DNA of 64,000 bases from Protonemura montana. Lineage: Eukaryota; Arthropoda; Insecta; Plecoptera; Nemouridae. This document shows positions 26,398 through 38,500 of this stretch, in pieces. Position 1 is the stretch's first letter, and the number at the start of each line of letters is the position of its first letter. The translations under genes were made by a program, and so were the position numbers. The notes below the pieces were generated by a model. That model ran no database searches. It had not been told where the DNA came from and saw only the letters and a list, made by a program, of their open reading frames with translations. The stretch is taken from NCBI GenBank assembly GCA_947568835.1, contig OX387606.1, positions 2,976,001 through 3,040,000 on the forward strand, in the 5' to 3' direction.

Positions 26398-29300
26398 CAA
26401 AGCGACGATGGTGCTTGCGGCACTGAAACTCTCAAATGGCAGTGGGGTTAAAGGGGTATTAGTGATACACTTTGTTGGCTGAAGATAAGTCATTGGTCTT
26501 TACCAATACTCCTGAAAATGGTACAAAATTTCACCAACAAGGTCAGGAAATGCAAAGATCAAGGATTAACTTTAATTGTAATTTATTGCATGAATAATAA
26601 ATGGCCTACGTTTATTAACAAAGAAATGCATCGTGGCAGCAAATGTCAAGGCCCATCATGCAAGGGGGCCAGGGGATATACTTATCTGAAGCAAGGAGGA
26701 GCTATCTCCCCTCTCCTTTACTTACTTGGTAATAACTAGCTAATCAAATAAACACTTACTATTTTGCATCTGTTGTATACATATCCACCCAACCCATAGA
26801 TCATTTTGACACTCCAGTATACCTTCTGCACACAAAAATCTCCTTGCCATATGACCTCTTTTACTTTAAGATCGTTGTGATGAAGGACAAAAAATAGTGC
26901 AACTTGCCGGAGAAGATAATTGGCGTCGCAGTGACTGGGCACCCTCTTTACATTCACACTAGCCACACTGCTGGGACAAAGATAAAAATCAATTATGGTA
27001 AAGGGTGGTAGGAGAAAAGGAGGGTCAGTGTAAAAAAAAAATGGCTGCAAGGATGATACCAGAATGATACTTGTGGGGTTTTTTGGTTAATGCTCTTTTG
27101 TGATGGGTTTTTAGTCTTAACAAGTAGTTCTCCCATCGTTTCAACAAAGAGTTCGCTCTGCTATTTTAAGAATGTCAGAACTGGCCAGAGCATTTTCATT
27201 CCGGTCCGAGGTCTAGGATACGTGAGGGATTCACTCAAATTAAAAAAAAACAAAAAAAAAAACATTTTTATTCTGAAGTGATTTTATTGGTAGACAAAGT
27301 GACACAACACAAACAAAAGATGCCTGCCTAAAATAAGATGTCGAAGGGAAGAAAGGAGCCAGCCAGGGCAGTCGAATTTTACTTACTACCAACACGCTGT
27401 TTAACTAACCCATTGCCACTGCAAAAGCCCCAGTCAGATTTTGTTGGCAATGCTACTAAGACAAAAGCATTAATTAGTTATCGAAGCTGCTCCGACAGAT
27501 GTCTCTCTATGAAGTTCCTTCGCCACGCTGATCTCAAATCTAAATATGTTATATGTAATAAAAAAGAATAAAAGCAGTTATAAACGTGATCACTCCACGT
27601 ATTCCATCTGTTAATCAGTGCCATCTGTCATGATGGCAGTGGTGCAGTATGTCTCTAGGGACCAGCAAACCTGTAACCAAAATGATTTAGTATCGACGCT
27701 CAAGGCGATTCGGCGGCGCTACCCCAGAACGAAGAAGCATTCGGCATCGCTATCGAGAAACAAACCAGTTAACATTTTCGGACCAACTAACGAGCCTCCC
27801 TTAACTTATTACGAGACACTGCAAGTACAATACAAAAAACTGCTGCAAGGTGCAAATAAATTAAGAAATTTTTACGTCATCAGTTGTCTTTTAAATTAAA
27901 ATCTAATGGATGCCTACAGGATTTTAATAAAATCCCCTCGGTGTAATATTTGGCTTTGCGGTCATGTTGAAAGACCGAAGATGATTCTACACCACGTACA
28001 TGCACCGTCACGTAAAGAGAAGGGAATCTCGTCTTGGTCCGAGGTGTTACCATGTCGCCGTCAGTAGTACCAGAAGATGACAACGAACGAGTGGAGGCGA
28101 TTCGGGCCAGCTGGAGAAAAGGATCGCTGGCTGGCGGGAAGTGGGACATTCTTCTCAATTCAACATCCGAGTTCATTTGGTTAACATTGCGACGTCCTAA
28201 CCATTAACATCAAACTGCACAAGTGTATTTTCTTTTGAGGTTCCAATCAAAACCCTCTTTAGCTTGAAATGTTTCTTTTTTCTAGGTCCTATGCCCAAAG
28301 CAGTAACCATTGTGTCCAGCTCATATGTAGGCTTCCTATTTTGGCTCCATTGCTTTATTGTAACAGACACTGGATTGCATTGGCTACGTTTTCTGTTTGT
28401 TGCATTTAGCACAACTGTCGAGGGCTAAAATAAAAATTTTATTTTGTGTAAATCTTGGCGATTTTCATTGCATAATAATGTACTTTCTCCATATTGCCAA
28501 TTGAGGTTCGTTTCTTCTTAGGTCGATCAAAGTCTTCCACACTACAAAATCACGCTGAATTGTACTTTAGTTTCCACCGGCTTAGATGCATAATCCTTTC
28601 AAGTATCCATAGTTGCGAGAACAGGCATTAAACACCATATTCTACTTCTTGCAAGACAAAAGTGGAAATGACTTCAGCTTCAGGGTTCTCGATAAAGTTA
28701 AAATGGATTGATGTACAGTGAACCAGTTTGATGGCATCACATTTCATGGACCTTGCAGCAATATCAACTAGAGAGAGATTGATTTGCATCAAACCACGAC
28801 AAATCTTGCATTTGGTCCATTTCATATGGAAGCTTCATTTCTTCTGGTTATGTCCACTGCAATATCTTAGTTCCCTTTCACTGTTCGACCGATATGTACT
28901 CCAAAATATTTCAATTTTCTAAATAAAAATTAACGAAGGTCTACCTCGTTGAGTGGCAGCCGTTGCTTAAAACCGAAGTGAAATGAGCTTTTACAACCTG
29001 TCCACTAAGAAAATAAGATGTTGCCTGTTGGTATTTTAAGTCAATCTGCGATATTAACTAAAACTTCATTTCTGGTTCAATAGCCGACTGAAATTCTGCA
29101 AGCCAAGGAAGCCAACTTAAAAGGTCAGCACACAGCTAGAATTGTCGGTACCAATGTTTTGTTGAGATGAAGGATTGGATTGTTGTCGCCCCTCTTTCAA
29201 GCATAAGGCATTCTATACAAAGTTGATAAGTAACAAAAATCACACATTTCTACATTCTTCTCAGTCCCACCGTGAAGCAGCCAGAGTAAACGTTTCTTCT

Positions 29301-29566
29301 GAAGGTGCAGCCTTGCACTGACCTAGTCAATTAAAGTTAAATAGTATTGAATGGCAAGAACTACCGACAGATATCCCGTTGGTCTCACGTCCTCACAGAA
29401 GTGTCCCTTCAAACGCATCACGTTTCACAATATTCAGCCGCCGAAAAGCTTGAAGGTGTAACCTGCAGACATCTTCGTCCGTTTAAAGAAAATTGGTGCG
29501 ATAACGCAACACGGAAATCGTGCGACGGGCTTCGACTATCAGCGAGTCTTTCCAAGCTCGGACGGC
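26398..29566. other. MED7-Api5 tail-to-tail spacer
   Basis: This holds the 3' untranslated ends of both genes. A minus-strand AATAAA (plus TTTATT at 28438-28443) could serve Api5. Two small plus-strand frames, 27618-27899 (93 codons) and 28052-28207 (51 codons), look somewhat protein-like. Neither has recognisable homology or splice context, so I do not call them genes. Confidence 0.45.
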
Positions 29567-32500
29567 CTAGAAGTTCCTGCGGCCACGAAAGCCCCGTCCC
29601 CAGCCACGGTTTCCACGTCCCCGTCCTCGGCTGCCGCCCCCACGACCAGGCTGTGTGTCTGCACACGGACAAACAAACAGGGTCAAAACTAAAGCGGACA
29701 CAAGTCAAGTGCACTTTACAGGAACTTTTTACACAAAAACGCCTCTATTTTTAAACTGTAACTTATCATAAAACAAGGGGCCAAAGTGGTAGGGGTGTCG
29801 CCTGGTTCCCAGACAGGCAATATACAAACAACCCATGTACAAAATAGGTATTCGCAAGAAATGGCTTTTTTTTCAGCCTCATTTTGCACGAGTCAGTATG
29901 TTTTGGTTGGTCTATGCAGCCAGCAATGCATGCTCCAAGCTTGCGATAGAGAATGAGTTTTTACTAAGATGTGTTTAGTTACTCTTTAGACAGACTCCAA
30001 GTAAAATCTTTCATTCCTCTCTGCAAAGGGTTGTAGCGTTAAGTGTAGGTTATAGGTAAAGAAACAACGTCAATGTTACAGTCTCTGCGTGAAGAATGAC
30101 TACCTTACCGACAAAAATGCAGAGTACCGGAACGTCACGTTAAGTGGAGCCACTGTCGTATGAAATATAATTTCGATACATCTTGTAGGTTACTCGCTTT
30201 TGAATATCGTTATGTGTACATTAATCGTTGAGGTAAACATTGATGGAGATTTTTTAAGCATGAAAAGTCTCAAAAGCAAGTTCACCAAGGAGAAATATCG
30301 AAATTAAAATTCATACGACAGTGGCTCCACTTAATGTGATGTACCGGTATTCTGCATTTTTTCGGTAAGGTAGTCATTTGGCGGCCATCTTTCACGCAGA
30401 GACTGTAACATTGACGTTGAAACTCTACCTATAACAGCTACACTCAACGGTTTTACAGCTGTTATGCTAATAAGGAAACGACCCTCTATCCTTACCGTAG
30501 CTCGAAACGCGCTGGGAGAACTTTCCGCCCGGCGGTGCGTACAGCTCGCGATTCGACTTGTTGACTTCCGGACGAGGTCTCGCCGTCTTCGCAGCAACGC
30601 CGTCGGCTCCAAACGTAATCGGTGCGTGTCGCTTGCCGGCGCCGACCTCGGTAACGCCCACCGAATCGGAAGACTGGCAAAGGGAGGCAAGATGAGCATG
30701 AGGACGTTGCTGACAGACCTTCTCATGGTGTATTCGATCGGTTGCCCCAGTACAAATGCACCGGGGGAAAACTGCGAGTTTAATCAGCAGTATTACTTGC
30801 TTCCGGTTCACACCTCGAGCACTTTTACTGCGGAGAATTTCGACAGAGCAATTGGAAACAAATGCGTCGACAGCCAGTGATCACGTTTTCACGCAGTTAC
30901 AAGCCCGATGGAGAGCGTTATGACACCGAGCTCGTTTCAAACCTTCCCCGGCGCAGGCAGTAGTTCGTTGGTCTATCAGTTCGTTAGTGAACGACATTAG
31001 TTAACCCTCAATCAGTAAAGGCGAGAGCAAGTAATGTGAAACTTTGCAAGCCACAGCTGCATATCCTTGAAGCCTGCAGGTCAGCTCTGCTCTATTTTCT
31101 CTTTATATTTTCCCAAACATACCAAACCAAGCTAACTTTTTGACACCACACCCAACCACCAGCTAATAGACAAAGCGTGCTACAATGGCCGTTGATGTGA
31201 CAAAATTAATTGATGAAGTGGCCGAAAACATTGCTGAATTGACGAAAAACACCACTATTTGGCTTGTTCAGTGCTAACAGCTAACTGACACAAATGATAG
31301 TGTGATCAGCTGGATATTGGAACCAACCCTGCAAGTTAGAATAGAATCAGGTCCAAAAGATTAATTTTTGCAAATATTTGTTGCGATTGTGGATTTCAAA
31401 CACAGCCACAAGACAAGCCAGGAATTAATCCACTCCGTGCAAGAGAAGGAGGAAGTTATAACTCAACAAGCTGTTGAAAGGTCTAGAAACGAAGCGTAGG
31501 AATTGAAGGGTAGTTTCACTACTCACAGCTGTCTTGTGGGCGGATGCCAGAGAGGTCGGTCTCCACGAGGGAGCCACGGAAGCTTTGAAGATGGGCGGAG
31601 TGTGGAACAGATCCTTGATGAGAGCGTTGATGTTGGAGGTGGTGCGGAAAGCCACCGCACGCAGCTTGTTCTCGTCCGACTTGAGCTCGTCGCCGGTCTT
31701 TCCTTGCAGCGCCAGTCGCAGCTCCTTGATGTACGCCTAGAGGATCCACGGCACAAATGTTAGCCACGCTGAGTCTTAGTTGTTATACATTTTAGCAAAC
31801 ATTTTAAATGGGCTTGCTAATGCAACCACTGAAAAGCCTTGTATTATTGACCCTAATAGAACTAATCTTAGTATAATTCATAACAAGACCGTTGATAATC
31901 TTAAATTTACCTCGAACATTTTATAAAATTGTATAAAATATGAATTGAAGCTTTATTCAGCAACACTATTCCCTTGCCTTAGCCCTGTATTTCAGTGGTT
32001 CGTTAAGAATCTACCAGTCCGCTAGTTTCTTATTTGCTCGGCAACAGCCAATCAGAAGATGTTTTCCGTTTGTTAACTGTCAGTTATTTACTCGATGTGT
32101 CACTGAAAAACCGGCACACTGATGTCACCGAGTCTAAATCCATGGCAGCACGAGACCCACCTGCACGCCACGGGCGAGGAACTGCAGACGAAACCGGACG
32201 TCCTTGAGTATTTCGGCATCCTTCGCGAGGGTCTCGGGGCACTGACGGAGCAGACGGTGGTATCCGTACAGCAGGCACTCAATCTGCGAGTACTCCAGTC
32301 GGCCACCCTCGTCCTGGCCCTCCTCCGGCACGGGGATCCACTCCTGTCACCGGAAAAAATAAGTATAGGTATGATGGTTTTTAGACTCATGTCTACTTGA
32401 TTAATCCTTAGCACTAGTTTTAAGAAAAACTATTTGAAATGGGTTTTGAATGCTAAGTAAAGGGCTACTAAATTCCCGACGTTTCGTAACATGTACTAGT

Positions 32501-35500
32501 AACTTCTTCAAGGGTAAGAAACACGGCCATTTTACTGACAAGAATATTCACGTAGATGGCGGACAGTAAACAGAAACACCAGGTAAAATTCTATGTGTAG
32601 GTTTGCAGCCGTTTAGACTGCGGTTGTGACCTACAAGGCTACAAGGCTGGAAAGTGTTCTGGCTAAATCACATGCATCGACTTATTAAGTAAGCAAATCC
32701 TTGCTTTACTGATATGGTACTAGAAAATTTGGAGTGTACGGCCCAGTTACTGATTCCATTCCCAATTTAACAAGACCGAATAAATAACCTAGACGTTTTA
32801 CTCCATAAACTATACATATCCCTCATAATACAGGCTAGTAATTATTTTCTTACAGATCCAGCACCATAGAAAGAACCTTTGACACTTTTCTCTATCCATA
32901 CATACTGCAGTTAAAAGCCTCCAAAGACGATAACAGCGTGCACATCCTCGTTTCACCCAAATACAACTCAGCACTCACGATGACCCTCTGGAGCAGCGAG
33001 TCGACAACGGCGGCGGCATCGTCCATCTTGGCACAGTACGTGGTGAGCTCGGCAAACACCTTGAGCAGGGCAAGCCGCTGCTCCGAGTCTGGTAGCGCCG
33101 GCAGCTTGGGAAGCACCTCCGTCACCAGGTAGCGCACGAGACGAGCGCTGTCCACCTGAGACTGTGGACAGGCATAGAATTAGCACCGGCAGAGTAAGGC
33201 GCATCGTGTAGATAGGGCCAACAAATGCCTGATGTCCAAATGACCATTTTAGGACCAAAAATCAAACCTGGCAGAACACAGCAGCGGTGGAAAAAAAGGC
33301 CATATAACATTTTCACCTCATATCTAAATCTAAACCTAAATCTAAGATGAGCACTACAACAAATAATTATTTTCGATAGAAGTGAAATCACCAATTTTGT
33401 CTTCAAAAAGTAAAATTGTTCTTTTTTATTCAATTTTATTTTTAAGGTGGTTTTCTCATGTTGGCATTGTTGTCAATAACTGTGTTATACTTTGGGGTAC
33501 GGTTCTATTTTGGCTTCTCCCTCCATCTAAAAATAGTTATTTCTGTTTCCTATAAGCAAAGACCATATCTTGCCTGAACCCGAGTTAGTTACTAAATGCC
33601 ATTTTGATCCTTCGAGTCAGAATTCCAGAGTTTAGGTGCTGTTGCTGTTGAGAGATGCTGTTGGCTGAACTTCAACCTCAGCATACAGTTACTCAATTCC
33701 TCACAGAATAATGGCTGAGTTCACCAGTGTTGTACATGACAATCCAAGTGAATTGTCACACAAGACCTGACGGTGCGATTTAAATAACTTTCGATCAAGT
33801 GTGTAAGGTTTTCCTGATCAAAGTAAAAACGAAGCGAAGAGTTAGGATTGGAAACAATGATTTATTAAAATGTAGTTCCGGCGAACCGGTGATATCTTAG
33901 GACCGAAGTCAACTGACTCTCCTCAGCGTCGCAGCCCTTCCAGATCGTCTACCTACCTACCCCAGTGGGTAGCTGCTCAAAGCAGCAGGACAGTTACAAG
34001 TACAAGAAGTTTCTGGATGCGATTCTTCGGCTTTGGTCAGTTAACGCTGAGACCCATTATTCCAAGACGCACCCCACCATTCAAACTGCTCTACTGATGA
34101 AGAGAGCAAGCTCACACCTGAACGAGTCTAAATCGAGCAAAAAGGGAACCGCCAGTGTCTCACCGAAAAGAATGGCAACGCGTGTCGACAGCACTGGATC
34201 AGCTTGTCGGCGCTCTCGGCCTCGGGGTCCGTGTCGAACGCTTCTCCGATGCCGGCTTGTACCACGCAGATGTCCACCAACGCCTGTTGTCCAGCCACCG
34301 AGGTCGACAATCGCGTCCACCGCAGTAGCTCCATCAGCTGTGTCAGCTCGTCGCTTGTTACAGGTTCCTGGCAAACAAAGCAAAGATTTGTGAATCTGGG
34401 CCCGGGTTGATTGTAGCTACGTTAGCAAGTTTTAACATATCAGAGCAGTCCAGAGAAGTTTGGGGTTAAATATTTAGGCTCATAATTGTTAGGATTATTT
34501 ATTTGCGGTTTTGACGCCGCACTGTTTTGACATCTGGCACTGGTCTAATGGCGTCGGTGAATGAGTGGACGATGACGATGAGGATGATGATGAACCAAAC
34601 CTGGCCTAGAAGGTAGGAGGGGAAACTCGGTGCCAGCACATAGCCTACTCCTATCAAAGAGCACCAAGGGGACCACCGGCTTAACGTCCCTTCCGAAGGA
34701 CGGTACAACGCGAACAGCAGGATTCCTACACAAATCCATGATGTCGAGAGGTTGATAAGCAAGGCGAATGAAGTTGCTGTACTAACTTTCATCCCTCCAA
34801 CCTCTCTCCCGAACAGAACTGATCATGTGTATGATAGTCACCCATCCAATACGTGACTCAGCGCAGTGTTGCTTAACTTTCATCCCTCCAACCTCTCTCC
34901 CGAACAGAACTGGTCATGTGTATGATGGTCACCCATCCAATACCTGACTCAGCGCAGTGTTGCTTAACTTCGGTGATCTAACAAAAACCGGTGTTTCCAG
35001 CACGTCGAACTGTTCGGTGTAATTTTAAGGACATATTATTAAAAAGAACACCAGGTTACTCTGCAAGGATCAGTGCTCTTGCCATTATTGTTTATTTTGC
35101 AAACAAACAACCTTCAGAGACAAGTTCAGTATGCAGAAGACACCACAAACATAAACACGAGAGTCCCAGACTGAAAATGAGGTGTGGCAGCGAAAACCTC
35201 CTTCTCAACTCATGTATAGCGATAGACTTTGATCTGGATTGACGTTAATGCCCAGTGATAGACTTTAACAGCACTAACATTATAATTAATTGATAATAAA
35301 ACAAAATAACTTAGAACTATGGTTGAAAAAATCTTAAAAAAAGACTTCCCATATCAATAATCTGAAATACAAAGTTCCAGTCGGATGCTATTTATAAAAA
35401 AATATTTAACTGCATAAGCAATGTCAAAACTGCTGAACTTGTATACTATGCGTTCCAAAATTCTTAATTTGGTATGGAAATGTATTGTAGGCAATACACT

Positions 35501-38500
35501 GGCTATATAAAATGTATCTTCAGTACAGAAGGGGGCTGAATATGGCTTTTCTCTTGGCATTGTGGGCTCGAAAACATTCAGGTTGTAATTTAATGCATAT
35601 GAAAAATCAAATAAAAATAAATAAATAAGAATATTACTACGAGCAAGTTTTAACCCTTGGGTGGAGTACATTATATAGATTTATAACATGTTCATTTTGA
35701 ACCGTATTATGTTTGTGCACAACAAAAATTGTATGCAGGGGTGAAAACATACCTCTCTCATCCTTAAGAATTAAAAAATTAAATGAATACCAAATTTAAA
35801 AACGATATAAAGAAATGATTTGCAGAGAAATGTTTCTACAGTGTGCGTAAATTTGATTTATGAACGACAATGTATTTTAGGTTTTAAGCTAGATATTTAA
35901 GCTAGATATTGAAGAATGATGTATTCCTAATTTAAATCACTGTAACTGTTGGTATCCTATTGTGCTATGATCTATTTATTATTGTATTTACCTAATGTGA
36001 ATGTGTTAATGGGCTTATTTAATATTATTGTAAAATAATCCATTGGGACTGGAAATAATAAATGCCTTTCGAGACATTTTCTTGTGGGAAAGGACACTTC
36101 CAACAATTAGCTCTACCCTGACATCATTTGCCACCTGCCAACTGACCTGCTGGTTTTAAACAAAGATGCTAGCCACTACGAAACCGTACGGTATTGTGTG
36201 CTATCTCCAATTCCAAAGCCAAAGGGGTCATTCCATGTGTAATCACTCACTTTTAATTAAATTTCACTTTGACCGACCCAGATTTTGATGAAAATTGGTA
36301 TACTTGTTAAGTTTGTTGACTTAGGGGCTATTTTTTTTTTTTTTTTTTTTTGGTCCAACCGTTCGGATATTACAAGGGGGGGAAGTTGGGGTCATTTTGC
36401 CCCCCGGGCGTGTAGTGACCACCCTTTCTACGCAATATCTAGGGTTCTATGGGAGCTACAGAGCTGGGAAAAAAATCATCTGAAAGGTAATTTCATACCC
36501 TACCTGAATATGGAAACAAAAATGACGATATGTTAATACGAATTTAATTGTGATTTTACACATCTGCATTTTCCAAAATGACCATATCGCTGATGAGTCA
36601 TTTTTGATTTGCCTGATTTTTTTTCTATATATACAGAACATACATATGATCATGTGTTCCAAAAATCAAGATGGGTGTTTTACCACTTTCCAAGAAAAAA
36701 AATTTTTTCTATAAAAAAGTGCCTTTTTGCCAGTAGAACAGCATTTTGATCACAATTATTGTGATCAGAGCACTGGCATATATTTTATATTAAAGTTGAT
36801 TTTTGTTTGCACAGTTGCATGTTCTTGAAATGTTATTCTCTACAATACAAATCGATTGTTTGCCATATTCCTGTAAATCATGGATCAAGTTGAAACAGTT
36901 CATAGAAGTCAAAAGTTTGTTCATTTCTTGTCTGGACTTGCATCTACAAGAATCTTAAAATGGTATTCCCTAGAATACAACTATAGATTGTTTGTCATGC
37001 TCCTGAATCATGGATCAAGTTGTAACAGGTTACAAGTAAAAAGTTTGGTAATTTCTTGTCTGGACTAAAGCAATCAGTCTCTGGCCTCATGTTGATGAGG
37101 ATAGAAGCTAATTTGCTCTCAAGCACCTTTTATTTAGAGATTCATAATGTGCTCAATTGGACTGTTCTTTGAAGAAGAATGTGGACCCATCGAAGATCTA
37201 GCGATTAAAAGCATTGAAAGTTTCAATAGTGACCAGCAGTTATCATTAGCTCTGCGTACTAAGTGTGATAATGTGAAGACCGTGTGTCATTTACATGAAA
37301 AGAAATTCCTTCGTCTGTATAGCTGTCACCACAAGTTATGCTGCGATCCGTTTCAGGCTCACTGTGGAATAGTGAAAGTTAATGGGTTAAGAGAAATTAA
37401 TGCAGCATCCAGGACGAAATACTTGGAGATTGCCGACCTCATCCCTGGAAAGAAATTATGCTCAACTTGCCGTAAGCTGCTCTCGCTCAGGCTGAAGGAA
37501 CTAACAACCGTTTCTGTTCTAACGCCAACTAAATCCACTGAACTTGACCTACCTTTCGTGGACATACCCTGTGAAGCAGATGCCGTGAATCAGTCTTTAG
37601 CTGCATTTGGTGTGTCACCTATTAATACCACCAAACTAAAGGGTAAATCTATGTTTTATTCGAAAAGAAAGTTCAGCGAAATAACACAAGGTGTAAAGAA
37701 GAGATTGGAACTAGTATCTCCCAGTAATGAAGAAATCAGCAAAGAAGATTTGACATCTTCAGAGGAGTGCAAGGACAGCATCCGTGATGGGTCAGAGATA
37801 ATAGCACAACTGAAAGAAAAGTTTAAGACGAGTACCAGAAGCGAGAAAATAACAATTTTATCTGTGCTTCCAAAAAGTTGGAGCATTAAGAGAATAATGC
37901 AAGAGTTCAATGCATCTAACCATTTGGTACGTAAAACCAAACAACTAGTAAAGGCCCAAGGGATACTGCCATCTGCAAATCAAAAAGCAGGAAAAACTCT
38001 TTCCCCTGATTGCATTCAACTGATTGAAGAGTTTTATGAAAATGATGATGTAAGCCGTGTCATGCCGGGTAAAAAAGATTTTGTCTCGGTTAAAGTGGGT
38101 GACAATCGAGTTCACCGCCAGAAGAGACTAGTGTTAAGCAACTTAAGTGAAGTGTATCGCAGCTTCAAAGATAAATATCCTGACATCAAGGTTGGATTCT
38201 CGAAGTTTGCAGAGCTCAGACCCAAACATTGTGTTCTGGCAGGAGCAGCTGGGACACATTCTGTCTGTGTCTGTACGATACACCAAAACGTTAAGTTGAT
38301 GGCTTTGGGAGCAAAGCTGCCTTTGCTTTCAGACGGTACCATCAAATCATACCAACACTGCCTTGCCAGCCTCATGTGCAACCCCCCGCTTCTCAACTGC
38401 TTTGTAGGAAAGTGTGGCAATTGTCCGGGAACCGATGAACTTCGTGAATGGCTAGAAATCTCATTCAGTGAAAATTTCATAGACTCTGTGACTTATAAAC

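Noticed and set aside
38112-38480. Open frames antisense to the transposase (up to 122 codons), mirrored in the inner copy
   Set aside because: They are shadows of the transposase codons, identical in both copies and without protein similarity.
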